A stretch of 64,000 nucleotides of DNA from CAIWHR01 sp963781285 (GTDB lineage: Bacteria > Pseudomonadota > Gammaproteobacteria > Burkholderiales > Casimicrobiaceae). Position 1 is the stretch's first letter. Each line of letters opens with the position of its first letter. Both the position numbers and the translations under genes were made by a program. The notes under the pieces were generated by a model. The model did no database searches. It saw only the letters and a list, made by a program, of their open reading frames with translations, and had not been told where the DNA came from. The stretch spans positions 124,001-188,000 of the forward strand of contig CAWAFI010000023.1 of NCBI GenBank assembly GCA_963781285.1, read 5' to 3'. This document shows positions 24,538 through 34,492 of this stretch, piece by piece.

Positions 24538-25173
24538 TCAGCTGCGGACGTAAACGCGCTGGGCGACGAAGCGGTCGTGCGCCGCAGCTCGAAAGACGAA
24601 TTCGGCCAGGTCGGCGCGGGTGATGCGGCTCATCAACCCGATGGGGAGCGCCGGGTCCGCATGAACGGTCTTGGTCCGCGGGCCGTCGGTCAGGCGCGGC
24701 GGCTTGACCAACGTCCAGTCGAGCCCGCTCCCCATCACGACCATCTCCTGCTCCGCGCGATCCGCGGCTATTGCCGGCAGCCGGCGCCGGACTGCGGCGG
24801 CCATCGCCCGCATCGCGCGGCTCGTGTTCGCCGGCATCGTGCCGATCATCGCGCCGGTCACGCAGACGATCCGGCGGACACCTTCCCCGCGCATCGCCTC
24901 GACGATGCGGCGTGTTAGGGGCGCGCAGAATGCATGGTTGTAAGGTGGGCGGGGGCCGAAAACGCAGCAGACGCCGTCCGTTCCGTGCACCGTCGCCGCA
25001 ATATCGGGCGCTTGCCGCGGATCACCGTGCACCACCTTGAGGCCCGCCGGCAGCGGCAGCCTTGCCCCGGCCTGCGTCCGGACGAAGGCGCGCACCTGCC
25101 AACCATGCGCGAGCGCCGCGGCAACGAGCGCCTGCCCGGTCCGTCCGGTGGCGCCGAAGACGGCGAGTTCCAT
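24538..25173 (-). CDS. NAD(P)H-binding (NmrA-like, atypical SDR) protein
   Basis: A 211-residue Rossmann protein starting MELAVFGATGRTGQALV, the GxTGxxG dinucleotide-binding motif of atypical short-chain dehydrogenases. Further features are VVHGDPRQAPDI, IVCVTGAMIGTMP and the late LDWTLVKPPRLTDGP. The catalytic Y-x-x-x-K of classical SDRs is absent, so a reductase, regulatory or flavin-reductase-like role is open. The ATG sits only one base from the end of a MITE-like palindrome, and no Shine-Dalgarno sequence lies in the remaining leader, so initiation may be weak or start elsewhere. Confidence 0.82.
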   Translation of the reverse strand: MELAVFGATGRTGQALVAAALAHGWQVRAFVRTQAGARLPLPAGLKVVHGDPRQAPDIAATVHGTDGVCCVFGPRPPYNHAFCAPLTRRIVEAMRGEGVRRIVCVTGAMIGTMPANTSRAMRAMAAAVRRRLPAIAADRAEQEMVVMGSGLDWTLVKPPRLTDGPRTKTVHADPALPIGLMSRITRADLAEFVFRAAAHDRFVAQRVYVRS

Positions 25174-25174
25174 C

Positions 25175-25475
25175 AAGGAACCCCTGAACAGGTCGCGCGC
25201 GGTTGCGACGGGGGGTTTTCGGGATGGGATGCCTCAGTTGCCAAATGAGGCGAGGCGCAGCGAAGGGTGGTTCCCTTCGCAAGCCGAGCGACAAAGCAGA
25301 CCGCCCGAAAAGCCCCGTCCCTCCGGGCTGCTGCCAAATGCGGCGCCTGCGTCGCTGCGCTCCTCGGCCTCGTAGTGGGGACTACGACCTTCGTCGCGCC
25401 GCAGTTGGCAACTGAGGCATTCATCCGCATTTGGCCCTGCAGCGCAATCGCGTGGGACCTGTTCAGAGATTCCTT
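25175..25475. mobile_element. MITE-like imperfect palindrome, about 300 bp
   Basis: The outer 33 bp at 25175-25207 and 25443-25475 are inverted copies with about 28 identities (both start AAGGAA, then CTGAACAGGTC). A second inner inverted pair is ATGCCTCAGTTGCCAA (left, from about 25229) against its complement TTGGCAACTGAGGCAT (right, near 25406-25421). A third, looser pair resembles GAAGG...GTCCCC. No open frame encodes a transposase. The left end lies one base from the start codon of the NAD(P)-binding gene. The right end is followed by 87 bp with no feature before the EF-G-like stop codon. Confidence 0.7.
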
Positions 25476-25562
25476 AGGTTACCCGGCGTCAGTGCGGGCC
25501 GTTCGATGCGGGCGGCGGCTGGATCATGTCGCGTGAGGACATGCCGCCGTCGGCGGCCGACT

Positions 25563-27614
25563 TCACTCTTCCTCCTGCTTCCGTGACTTCTTGTATTCGG
25601 AAGCGAGTTGCTGCTGCAGATTCGGCGGTGCCTGCTCGTAGTGCGACAGCTGCATCGACCACGATCCGTGGCCACCCGTCACCGATTTGAGGCGTGCCGA
25701 GTAACCTTCGAGCTCGACCAGCGGCGCCTGCCCGCTGATGGCAATGATCCCGGGCTGGAGCCCCGTTGTTCCGGTGACCTGTCCGCGTCGCGACGAAAGG
25801 TCGCCAGCGATGTCGCCGGTGTTTCCTTCCGGACAGATAACCTCGACGTTGACGATCGGCTCCAGCACGATCGGCCGCGCCTTTTCGATCGCGTCGAGAA
25901 ATGCCTTCTTGCCGGCGGCGACGAAGGCGACTTCCTTCGAGTCGACCGGATGGTGTTTGCCGTCGTGGACGACGACGCGCACGTCCTGCAGCGGGAAGCC
26001 GGCGACGGCGCCGGAAACGAGCACCTGCTCCACACCCTTTTGCACCGCCGGCATGAACTGATGCGGAATCACGCCACCTTTCGTCTGGTCGACGAACTGG
26101 AACCCGGCGCCTCGCTCGAGCGGCTCGATGCGCAGCGACACCTCGCCAAACTGCCCGGCACCGCCGGTTTGCTTCTTGTGCCGGTGGAAGCCCTCCGCCT
26201 GCGCGGTAATCGTCTCGCGGTACGGAATGCGCGGCGGCCGCGTCTCGACTTCGAGTTTGAACTGGTTTGCCATCCGTTCGAGGATCGAGCGCAGGTGAAG
26301 GTCCCCCAGTGCACGCAACACCGTCTCGTTGGTCGACGGATCGTGCTCGACAACGAGCGTGGGATCCTCGGCCAGCATCCGGTGCAGCACGTCGGAAATC
26401 CGCTGCTCGTCGCCGCGCTTCTTCGGCGTGATCGCCACGCCCTGCATCGGGACCGGAAACTCGAGCGGCCGCATGTGGATGTGGTCCTCGTCGTGCGAAT
26501 CATGCAGGACGCAGTCGAACTCGATTTCATCGACCTTCGCAACCGCGACGATGTCGCCCGGCACGGCGCGGTCGGTCTCGACGCTCTTTCCACCCTGCAG
26601 CAGGAACAGATGGCCGACCTTGAACGGCTTGCGCCCGTCGCCGATGAAGAGCTGCGAGTCCCTCGTCACCGTGCCCTGATGCACGCGGAACACACCCAGC
26701 TTGCCGACAAACGGGTCGACGACGACCTTGAACACGTGTGCCAGCACGTGCTTCGTCGGATCGGGCTCGGAATGGAACTCCTCGGCGCTGTCACCCTCGC
26801 CCTTGCTGAACAGCGGCGGATTCCCCTCGGCCGGGTTCGGCGCGAGCTTCACCAGCACGTCGAGCAACTCGGCAACCCCGGCACCCGTCTTGGCCGAGAC
26901 GAAGCACACCGGTACCAGGTGCCCGTCGCGCAGCGCCTTCTCGAACGGCGCGTGCAACTGATCCGGCGCCACTTCGCCCTGCTCGAGGTAGAGGGACATG
27001 AGGTCCTCGTCGACCTCGACCACCTGATCGACGAGCGCTCGGTGCGCTTGTCCCACCGACGAGAAATCGGATTCGCCCTCGGGGTTGAAGAAGCAATCGA
27101 CGACGCGCTTGCCGCCATTCGCAGGCAGGTTGATCGGCAGGCACTCTTTGCCGAACATCGCCTGGATCGACGCCAGCACCTTTGGCAGGTCGACGTTCTC
27201 GGCGTCGATCTTGTTGATAATGATGAGCCGGCAGAGCCGGCGCTTCCCCGCCCAGTCCATCATCCGGGAGGCGATCATCTCGATGCCCGATTGCGCACTC
27301 ACGACAATCGCGGCGGTCTCGACCGCATCCAGCGCACCGATCGCCTGGCCGATGAAATCGGGAAACCCCGGCGTATCGATCAGGTGGATCCGCGTGTCCT
27401 GCGTGTCGAGATGCAGGATCGACGCGCGCAGCGAGTGCTGCCACGCCTTCTCCAACGGGTCGAAATCGGCGACGGTCGTGCCCCGCTCGACCGTTCCCGC
27501 TTCCTTGATCGCCCCGGTTCTGAGAAGCAGTGCCTCGGCCAGTGTCGTCTTGCCGGACGCGCCCTGGCCGACAAGCGCGACCGTTCGGATGTTGCCGGTG
27601 GCGTAGCTCGCCAT
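25563..27614 (-). CDS. EF-G-like translational GTPase (second fusA-type paralogue)
   Basis: A 683-residue protein with the domain plan of elongation factor G. The G1 loop is GQGASGKTT, unlike AHIDAGKTT of true EF-G, while G3 DTPGFPDF and G4 NKID are intact. Domain IV begins near TARQ/TAQAEGFHRHKKQTGG and ends near the C-terminal ISGQAPLVELEGYSARL. The start MASYATGNIRTV is chosen for its GAGGAG ribosome site; six further codons upstream are unlikely. It belongs to the EF-G-like family present beside genuine fusA in many proteobacteria, and its role in translocation or recycling is unproven. No rpsL/rpsG/tuf genes are adjacent, which also argues against primary EF-G. Confidence 0.87.
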   Translation of the reverse strand: MASYATGNIRTVALVGQGASGKTTLAEALLLRTGAIKEAGTVERGTTVADFDPLEKAWQHSLRASILHLDTQDTRIHLIDTPGFPDFIGQAIGALDAVETAAIVVSAQSGIEMIASRMMDWAGKRRLCRLIIINKIDAENVDLPKVLASIQAMFGKECLPINLPANGGKRVVDCFFNPEGESDFSSVGQAHRALVDQVVEVDEDLMSLYLEQGEVAPDQLHAPFEKALRDGHLVPVCFVSAKTGAGVAELLDVLVKLAPNPAEGNPPLFSKGEGDSAEEFHSEPDPTKHVLAHVFKVVVDPFVGKLGVFRVHQGTVTRDSQLFIGDGRKPFKVGHLFLLQGGKSVETDRAVPGDIVAVAKVDEIEFDCVLHDSHDEDHIHMRPLEFPVPMQGVAITPKKRGDEQRISDVLHRMLAEDPTLVVEHDPSTNETVLRALGDLHLRSILERMANQFKLEVETRPPRIPYRETITAQAEGFHRHKKQTGGAGQFGEVSLRIEPLERGAGFQFVDQTKGGVIPHQFMPAVQKGVEQVLVSGAVAGFPLQDVRVVVHDGKHHPVDSKEVAFVAAGKKAFLDAIEKARPIVLEPIVNVEVICPEGNTGDIAGDLSSRRGQVTGTTGLQPGIIAISGQAPLVELEGYSARLKSVTGGHGSWSMQLSHYEQAPPNLQQQLASEYKKSRKQEEE

Positions 27615-27746
27615 ACTCCTCACCTCCCCCAAACCTGTCCCGGTGGATTATACCGGTGGGGGACGCTTACTGAGGGAGCCGGCCCGACGCTGCGGAGACG
27701 GTTCGTCCTTCCTGCTGCGCGGCAGCGCCGACCGGCACGGGCCCTG

Positions 27747-28559
27747 TCAGTCGCGAAACTTGGGCGCGCGCTTCTCGCGAGCTGCCTGCACCGCCTCGAC
27801 AAGATCGGCGGACAAGAGCATCGCGGCATTCCAGGTGGCGACGTGGTCGAGCGCGTCGGCCACGGAATGGTCGCGCGCATAGGTGATCATTTGCTTTGTA
27901 CCACGCATGGCGAGTGGTGACTTCGCACCGATCGTCGTGGCGAGCTTGCGTACTTCGGTCATCATCTCGTCAGGCGTCCCGTAGCAGCGATTGACGAGCC
28001 GGATCGCCAGCGCCTCGCGACCGTCGACATTGCGCCCCGTGTAGGCAAGCTCGCGCGCCATGCCCTCACCGATCAGTCGCGGAAGCCGCTGCAGCGTCCC
28101 CACGTCGGCGGTCAGGCCGACGTCGATTTCCTTCACCGAAAACAACGCATCGGCCGAGCAATAACGCAGATCGCAGGCAGTGACCAGGTCGACGCCGCCG
28201 CCGATGCACGCGCCGTGGATCGCGGCGATCACCGGCTTGCGGCAACGCTCGATCGCCGTCAGCGTGTCCTGCAGGTCGAGTATCAGCCGCCGCAGCTTTT
28301 CCCGCGCGCGGCCGTCGCAGGCATCGGCAATCTCGCTGCGAATCGCGCCCACCAGTGCCAGATCGATGCCCGCGGTGAACTGCTTCCCCGCACCACAGAC
28401 GATACCCACGCGCGCCGCGGGTGTCTCGTCGAGCCAGTGCATTGCCGCGCGAATTTCCTGCCACATCGGCAGGTCAATGGCGTTCGCCTTGTCGGGTCGG
28501 TTGAGCGTGATCGTGGCGACAGCGCCAGCCAGCCGTACGTCGAGTCGTTCGAAGCCCAT
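27747..28559 (-). CDS. Crotonase family: probable delta3,5-delta2,4-dienoyl-CoA isomerase
   Basis: A 270-residue enoyl-CoA hydratase/isomerase-fold protein. The oxyanion-hole segments are AGKQFTAGIDLALVG and AIHGACIGGGVDLVTACDLR. The stretch SVKEIDVGLTADVGTLQRLP matches the active-site loop I recall for eukaryotic ECH1, in which the acidic residues isomerise 3,5-dienoyl-CoA to 2,4-dienoyl-CoA during beta-oxidation of unsaturated fatty acids. Those acidic residues are conserved here, so isomerase is preferred over plain hydratase. It lies between the EF-G-like gene and the chpA end with no clear operon partner. Confidence 0.85.
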   Translation of the reverse strand: MGFERLDVRLAGAVATITLNRPDKANAIDLPMWQEIRAAMHWLDETPAARVGIVCGAGKQFTAGIDLALVGAIRSEIADACDGRAREKLRRLILDLQDTLTAIERCRKPVIAAIHGACIGGGVDLVTACDLRYCSADALFSVKEIDVGLTADVGTLQRLPRLIGEGMARELAYTGRNVDGREALAIRLVNRCYGTPDEMMTEVRKLATTIGAKSPLAMRGTKQMITYARDHSVADALDHVATWNAAMLLSADLVEAVQAAREKRAPKFRD

Positions 28560-28655
28560 TCACGGATCCCTTGGGAAATACCGCAGCAGGCGGAACGCCC
28601 TCGGCCGCTTCAAGCCTCCGCTGCATTGCCCGTCGACGATCGCCCCGCCGCGGGC

Positions 28656-31600
28656 TTACGCCGTCAGGACGAGCATTTCGCGCAGGTTCCGGATGAGCTC
28701 CTCTTCCTGGTACGGTTTGCCGAGGTAGAGGTCCACCCCCAGTTCCTTCGCGCGGTTGCGGTGCTTTTCCGCGGTCCGAGACGTGATCATGATGACCGGG
28801 ATATGCGCGTACTTGGCGTCACCTTTGATCGTCTTCATGAACTCGAATCCGTCCATTCGCGGCATTTCGATATCGAGCAGGATCACATCGGGGGTGCGGT
28901 CGGCAAGGAGCTGCAGTGCATCGATGCCGTCCTTGGCGGCGACCACGTCGAAGCCCTCGCGCGTGAGCGTGCGGCTCGTGATCTTGCGCACGGTCAGCGA
29001 GTCATCGACGATCATGACGAGCGGCGGTCCGGCCGGCGCCGCGCCGGCGCTCATCTTCAGTCCGTGCGGCGCCATCGACTCGGCATTCGGGTCGAACACC
29101 GGGACATCGGTTCGCTGCGCGAGTTGCACCGGATTGATGATCAGCACGATCTCGCCAGTGCCGAGCACGGTCGCGCCGGCGATGCCGGACACGCGGGCCA
29201 ACTGCGGCCCGATGTTTTTGACCACGACTTCCTGGTTGCCGATCATCTCGTCGACGTGCACCGCGGCAAGGTTCTGGCCGGCGCGCAGTAGCAGCACGGG
29301 GTTGTAGCGCCCCGTTGCCGGATTGTGGTGCGGATCGCCGAGAAGCCGCGGCAGGTAATGGAACGGATAGCTTCGCCCCTGCCACTCGACACGGCGCTGC
29401 ACGTACAGATTGACCAGCGCTTCGGCCTTCACCTGCTGCACCTGCTCGACCATCGGCGAGGGCATTGCCCACAACCGGCCACCGGCGCGCACCAAGACCG
29501 CCTGCGCAACGGCGAGCGTGAGCGGCAGGTAGAGCAGGAACGCCGTGCCCTTGCCGGGGCGCGTCGTGACTTCGACGCGGCCGCCCAGCGCGGCGATCTC
29601 GGCGCGCACGACGTCCATCCCGATACCGCGCCCCGAAAGCTGCGTGACCTTCTGCGCCGTCGAGAAACCAGGCTGGAAGATGCACTCGATCAACTGCGCA
29701 TCGGTCGGATGCGCATCGGCGGCGATCCTGCCCTGCACGACCGCCTTGCCGCGGATTTGCTCGAGATCGAGCCCGCCCCCGTCGTCGGTCAATTCGATCG
29801 CGATTTCGTTGCCGACCTGCCGCACCGTCAGCGCGATCTCGCCGGTCTCCGCCTTGCCGGCCTGCGCGCGGGCGCTGCGCCCCTCGATACCGTGGTCGAG
29901 CGCGTTGCGCAGCAGATGTTCGAGCGGCCCGACGAGCTTCTCCAATACCGACCGGTCGAGCTCGGTCTGCCCGCCGCGAATCTCGAGGTTGGCGCGCTTG
30001 TCGAGCTCTTTCGCCGTTGCGCGCAGGATCCGGTAGAGCCGTTCGGACAGGCTGCCGAACGGCACGGTGCGAATCGAGAAGAGCTGCTGCTGCACGTCGC
30101 GCGACAGACGGGCCTGCGCGACGAGCGCGGCGTCGGCGTCGTCGAGATTCTTCAGCAGCGATTGCTGCACGGTCGAGACGTCGTTCACACCTTCGGCGAG
30201 CGAGCGAGTGAGCTCCTGGAAACGCGTGTAGCGGTCGAACTCGAGCGGGTCGAAACCCTCCGCGGCTTCACCGAACTGCGACATCCGCGACTGGATCTGC
30301 GACTCGCCCTGGATCTCGATTTCGCGCACCTGCGAGCGCAACCGGATCACGCTGCTCGTAAGTTCCAGCAGGTTCGATTTCAGCGCGCGCAGCTCGCCTT
30401 CGACGCGGGCGCGGGCGATCGCCACTTCGCCCGCTTCGTTTACCAGCCGATCGATCATGTCGGCGCGGACGCGCAACTGCGCACGCTGGCCAACGTCCGC
30501 TTCGGCAGCAGGAGCAGGCATCGCCGGCGGGACAGTGTGCGGCAGCGGTACGACGAGCGGTTTGTCGACAACCGCAGCAGGCACCGGCTCCGGCTCGGGC
30601 ATTGCGGGTCCGGTGTCCGCCGCTTCCGCAGCCTGCGCCGCGGCGACCCACGGCAGCAGCACGTTGACCTTTCCCTCGCGCAGGGCGTCGAGCAGGTAGG
30701 CGATGTGATCGAGATCGTCGTCGAGCGCGTCGAAGAGCACGGTCGTTGCGGCCGCTGGCGTCGTGCCGTTGTCGAGCCGCGACTCCATCCGATGCGTCAA
30801 CTCGCCTAGGCGCATCGCCCCAGCCATCCTTGCGCTGCCCTTGAACGTGTGCAGTGTCCGGCGGAGCCCGCTCGCGCTGTCGGCGTCTGACGGCCGGCGC
30901 CGCCACGCCCGCAGTTGCTCGCCCGCCTGTGTAAACAGCTCGCCGGCTTCCTCGAGGAAGATCGGCAGCACGTCCTGGTCCAGCTCGTCGCGTACGTCGG
31001 CCAGGGGATCCTCGATCGGGGCCGGCAGCGTGATTTCCGGTTCGGCAGGCTCGATTGCAACGGTCCTCGGTACCGCTCCGGCCGCTGCGTCGGGCCGCAC
31101 GGCAGGCAACGACGGTGGCGCAGGCGTCAGGGCAGCCACCGTGCCGGCCGGCATGACCGGCTCGGGCCCCTTGGCGGTCGACAGCGATGGACGCTCCTCG
31201 GCCCTTGCCGCAATGTCGGGATCCGTTGCGGCGGCCAGTGTCATCGGCGCCCGCGCGCGCCCTTCGTCATGTTCGTCTCGCGCCGCCTCACGCTCCGCTT
31301 GCGCCTCGGCATCAGCCGGAATGGGTTCTGCCGAAGAGTCCTGGCGCAGCGCTTCCAGCTCGCGTTGGATCTCGCCGGCCTCGACCGCGTCCGGCGCGGT
31401 GAAGGCGGTCCGGCTCTTGACGCGGCCGACGAGCAAGCGCAGGCCCTCGACCGCGCGTGCGAGCACCGGTTGCGCGGCGCCTGGCAACGGCGCCTCCCGC
31501 TGCTGCAGCCCGAGCAGGCATTGCTCGAGCGCCCTCGCGGTCGTCGCGACCAGCGGAATGCCGCCGGTGCGATGAATGCCGCACAACGTGTGGCTCGCCC

Positions 31601-34472
31601 GCACCATCGCCGCCGACGGCTTCTGCCTGCTGTCGAACTGCAACACTTCCAGCTCTTGCGCGAGCGTCGCCAGATGTTGGTCGGCCTCGTCGACCAGGAT
31701 GTTGAACAGAACCGCGGACAATCTGACGTCGCCGATCGTGATCTCTTGCAGCGCCTCCAGTGGTGGAGGCACCACTTCGAGTGCCGACGGCGGGCGTACC
31801 GTAGCCGCGTCCAGAGGCGGCTCGGCACCAGCAGTGAACTCGGCGCCAACGTCCGGGAGGTCACTCACCGTCATCAACTGCGGCACGCTTGCGGTTGCGC
31901 TGCCGAGCTCGGCCAATTCGAGCAAATGGGGAATCGCAGGCGGTACGGTCTCAGCATGCGCGGATTCCGGTGCGCCTTCGGGCACCGGCACCTCGGACGT
32001 CGGTGCGGGCGGTGTGGGCGTCAGCGCGGACTCGCGGCCGCCGGGGAGCTCCGCCTCCACCGCCGCGATTGCCGCATGGAGCTCGGCCGGATCGGCCATG
32101 ACACGCCTGGACTCGGCCAGCGCGGCAACCCATTGCCGGAAGCTCCGTTCGGCGATCTCGATGAGTGCCAGCACTGCCGGCGTCACCACACGTTCTTCCT
32201 CGAGCAGGCGGTTGTTGATCTTCTCGACCTCGAAAGCGATCTCGCCCAGCTCGGTCAAACCGACCATCCGGCCACTGCCCTTGAGCGTATGGAACTGGCG
32301 CCGTATCGTGCGCAGCGCCTCGCGATCGCCGTGATTTTCCTCGAGGATTCGCCGGTGCTCCGCGATCGTGTCGAGCACTTCGTCGGCTTCCGTGAGGTAG
32401 ATGTCGAGGAGCTCGGCGTCAAGATTCGTCGCGTCGGTGGCGAGCAGCCGCTGCGTTTCCTCCGAGATCGCCGGCGCGGGCGCCGGGCCACCGGTGGCGG
32501 CAATCGCCGTGACAGCGGCGGCAAGCGACGCCGTGCCCCCGGCATCGAGCTCGGAGAGTGCCGATGCGGCTTGCGCGACGAGTTCGGCGTCGCCGATCAG
32601 CTCGGCGTCGTTTCGCAGGTCCTCGAGTTTCGAGCGCAGCGATTCGTGGGCCGAATGGTCGGCCGGCGCTGCGCGCACTTCGGCGACGAGCGCCGGCAGC
32701 GCACTGCGCAGTTCCGCGACCGCGGCCTCGACCGTGTCGCCGAGGTCGACGCCGACCGGCTTTGGCGCTTCGCCAAGGCGCTTGCCGAGCAGCGGAGCGA
32801 TAAGGCGCTCGCGATCGGGTCGCTGTTGCTCGACCGCCTCGACGTAGAAGCCGAGGCCGGAAAGTGCCTCGGCGAGCAGTTCGAGGTCGTCGTTCGATAC
32901 CAGCGTGTCTGGATTGGCGTAAGTCGCGATCTGTTCCTGGCACAGTCCGAGTAGCCGCTCGGCGTCGGGAAGCCCCAGCATCTTTAGCGCGCCGCGAATC
33001 TGATCGCCGTCCTTGGCGAGGGTGGCGAGGTCGGTGCACTTCGTGTGATCGCGGAAGAACGCATCGAGCACCTGCTCCATGTGCCGGAGGTTCGCCTGGA
33101 TCTCGCGGCAGACCTGCGCGAGCAGCAGGCGCTCCTGCGCCCGCCTCGACATCTCGTCCAGCAATGGCGCGGCGGCTACGCCGGCGAGCGGCCGTGACGA
33201 CCGGGCTGCATCGAGCCGTGAGAGCATCGCCTCGACCTGCTTCGGGAATTCCGGCGAGAGGCTCGCGTAATTCTCGAGCGCGCTCTCGGCCAGCAGAATG
33301 CCCGTCGCGTACTCCATCGCCAGCGTTTCGGTGATCGTCTGCGGAATCTTGTTCAGCCGCTCGACCAGCGATGCGGTGAGCTTCATCAACGCCCCATTGC
33401 CGACTTCGGCAACGTGCTTGTGCACCGACGTCAGGGTTTGCTTCAGTTTCGGCAGGTTCTCGGCGCGCCCGGACGTGAATTTGAGCCACGCGTCCTTCGC
33501 CGTGGCCAACTGGTCGCGCGCCTCGCGCAGGTGCGGCTGGATGCGCACCAGATCGGCGTTCAACACCTCGGCCGACGGGATCAGTCCCGACAGCTTGAAG
33601 CCCTTCTGCACCGCCTGCACCGACGGCGCGACCGGGGCGCTGATCGCGACGTAGTAGAGGACCTCGCGCCGCAACCGGTCGGCGACCTTCGCCGAGCCTT
33701 CGACGACACGGCGGATCTGCAGGTCGACGCGCGCGGCGAGTTGCTTGACGCCGAATCCCGGCTCGAGCCCATGCTCGGTGAGCGCATCGAGCAATGCGCC
33801 TACCGTCCACCAGAACGCGCGTAGGTTCTGCTGAGTGGTCGCATCCTCGATGCCCGCGACCGCGTCGCGCATGACTTTGGCACCCTCATCGTCGCCGCGT
33901 AGCCACGCGAGCAGCCCGCGCTGGTAGAGGCGGCGCTGCTTCACCATGTACGACGGCAACTTTCCGGGCGCGAGCACCTGCGGCGTGCCGAGCTTCGGCG
34001 CGCGCGGCGCGAGATCCGGGTAGAAGAGGTCAGTCGGCGCGGCCGCCTTCACGCCACGCGAGCGTTGCATCGCTTCGTACTCGGGGAAGAGCTTGAGCGG
34101 GACCGGCGCGGCGCCGTTGACCAGTTCGTCGAGGAAGATCCGCAGCTTCTTGCATCCGCGATCGATCGCGTCGCAGGCGGCCTGCGCCTCGCGTGTCGGA
34201 AGTTCTTCCAGGCGAGCGAGCTGCCGCTCGATTTCGTCGGTGAACGCCGCAACGGCGTCGAGGCCGACCATCTGGATGGCCCCGGTCGCCTGGTGAATAT
34301 GGGTCCGCGCGTGCTTGAGCGACGCCACGTCCTGTCCCGCCGCCCGGAACGCGGCCAACGATTCGAGACCCCGGCTCAATGCCTGGTCGATCTCGCCCTG
34401 TACCCAGGAGAGCGGGCCGAGATCGAAGTCGGACGCGGTGTCGGTCGTCAATGGAGTCTCGCTTTTCGCCAC
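28656..34472 (-). CDS. chpA: ChpA-type hybrid CheA histidine kinase of the Pil-Chp system
   Basis: A 1938-residue chemotaxis-type sensor kinase for type IV pilus control. Domains in order: an N-terminal Hpt-like segment (HIHQATGAIQMVG, about residue 58); a second Hpt with intact FHTLKGSGRMVG (about 728); a third degenerate one, SHTLCGIHRTGG (about 960); and a fourth, LHTFKGSARMAG (about 1208). The CheA dimerisation helix follows, then the HATPase with LLRNALDHGIEG (about 1520), TDDGGGLDL and GRGIGMDVV. Then come a CheW-like domain and a C-terminal receiver with VMIVDDSLTVRK and LLDIEMPRMDG (about 1865). It phosphorylates PilG/PilH. It is the last gene of the pilG-H-I-J-chpA operon; an 18-bp palindrome separates it from pilJ. 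Confidence 0.93.
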   Translation of the reverse strand: MAKSETPLTTDTASDFDLGPLSWVQGEIDQALSRGLESLAAFRAAGQDVASLKHARTHIHQATGAIQMVGLDAVAAFTDEIERQLARLEELPTREAQAACDAIDRGCKKLRIFLDELVNGAAPVPLKLFPEYEAMQRSRGVKAAAPTDLFYPDLAPRAPKLGTPQVLAPGKLPSYMVKQRRLYQRGLLAWLRGDDEGAKVMRDAVAGIEDATTQQNLRAFWWTVGALLDALTEHGLEPGFGVKQLAARVDLQIRRVVEGSAKVADRLRREVLYYVAISAPVAPSVQAVQKGFKLSGLIPSAEVLNADLVRIQPHLREARDQLATAKDAWLKFTSGRAENLPKLKQTLTSVHKHVAEVGNGALMKLTASLVERLNKIPQTITETLAMEYATGILLAESALENYASLSPEFPKQVEAMLSRLDAARSSRPLAGVAAAPLLDEMSRRAQERLLLAQVCREIQANLRHMEQVLDAFFRDHTKCTDLATLAKDGDQIRGALKMLGLPDAERLLGLCQEQIATYANPDTLVSNDDLELLAEALSGLGFYVEAVEQQRPDRERLIAPLLGKRLGEAPKPVGVDLGDTVEAAVAELRSALPALVAEVRAAPADHSAHESLRSKLEDLRNDAELIGDAELVAQAASALSELDAGGTASLAAAVTAIAATGGPAPAPAISEETQRLLATDATNLDAELLDIYLTEADEVLDTIAEHRRILEENHGDREALRTIRRQFHTLKGSGRMVGLTELGEIAFEVEKINNRLLEEERVVTPAVLALIEIAERSFRQWVAALAESRRVMADPAELHAAIAAVEAELPGGRESALTPTPPAPTSEVPVPEGAPESAHAETVPPAIPHLLELAELGSATASVPQLMTVSDLPDVGAEFTAGAEPPLDAATVRPPSALEVVPPPLEALQEITIGDVRLSAVLFNILVDEADQHLATLAQELEVLQFDSRQKPSAAMVRASHTLCGIHRTGGIPLVATTARALEQCLLGLQQREAPLPGAAQPVLARAVEGLRLLVGRVKSRTAFTAPDAVEAGEIQRELEALRQDSSAEPIPADAEAQAEREAARDEHDEGRARAPMTLAAATDPDIAARAEERPSLSTAKGPEPVMPAGTVAALTPAPPSLPAVRPDAAAGAVPRTVAIEPAEPEITLPAPIEDPLADVRDELDQDVLPIFLEEAGELFTQAGEQLRAWRRRPSDADSASGLRRTLHTFKGSARMAGAMRLGELTHRMESRLDNGTTPAAATTVLFDALDDDLDHIAYLLDALREGKVNVLLPWVAAAQAAEAADTGPAMPEPEPVPAAVVDKPLVVPLPHTVPPAMPAPAAEADVGQRAQLRVRADMIDRLVNEAGEVAIARARVEGELRALKSNLLELTSSVIRLRSQVREIEIQGESQIQSRMSQFGEAAEGFDPLEFDRYTRFQELTRSLAEGVNDVSTVQQSLLKNLDDADAALVAQARLSRDVQQQLFSIRTVPFGSLSERLYRILRATAKELDKRANLEIRGGQTELDRSVLEKLVGPLEHLLRNALDHGIEGRSARAQAGKAETGEIALTVRQVGNEIAIELTDDGGGLDLEQIRGKAVVQGRIAADAHPTDAQLIECIFQPGFSTAQKVTQLSGRGIGMDVVRAEIAALGGRVEVTTRPGKGTAFLLYLPLTLAVAQAVLVRAGGRLWAMPSPMVEQVQQVKAEALVNLYVQRRVEWQGRSYPFHYLPRLLGDPHHNPATGRYNPVLLLRAGQNLAAVHVDEMIGNQEVVVKNIGPQLARVSGIAGATVLGTGEIVLIINPVQLAQRTDVPVFDPNAESMAPHGLKMSAGAAPAGPPLVMIVDDSLTVRKITSRTLTREGFDVVAAKDGIDALQLLADRTPDVILLDIEMPRMDGFEFMKTIKGDAKYAHIPVIMITSRTAEKHRNRAKELGVDLYLGKPYQEEELIRNLREMLVLTA

Positions 34473-34492
34473 TCAACGCGTGATAGCAAGAA

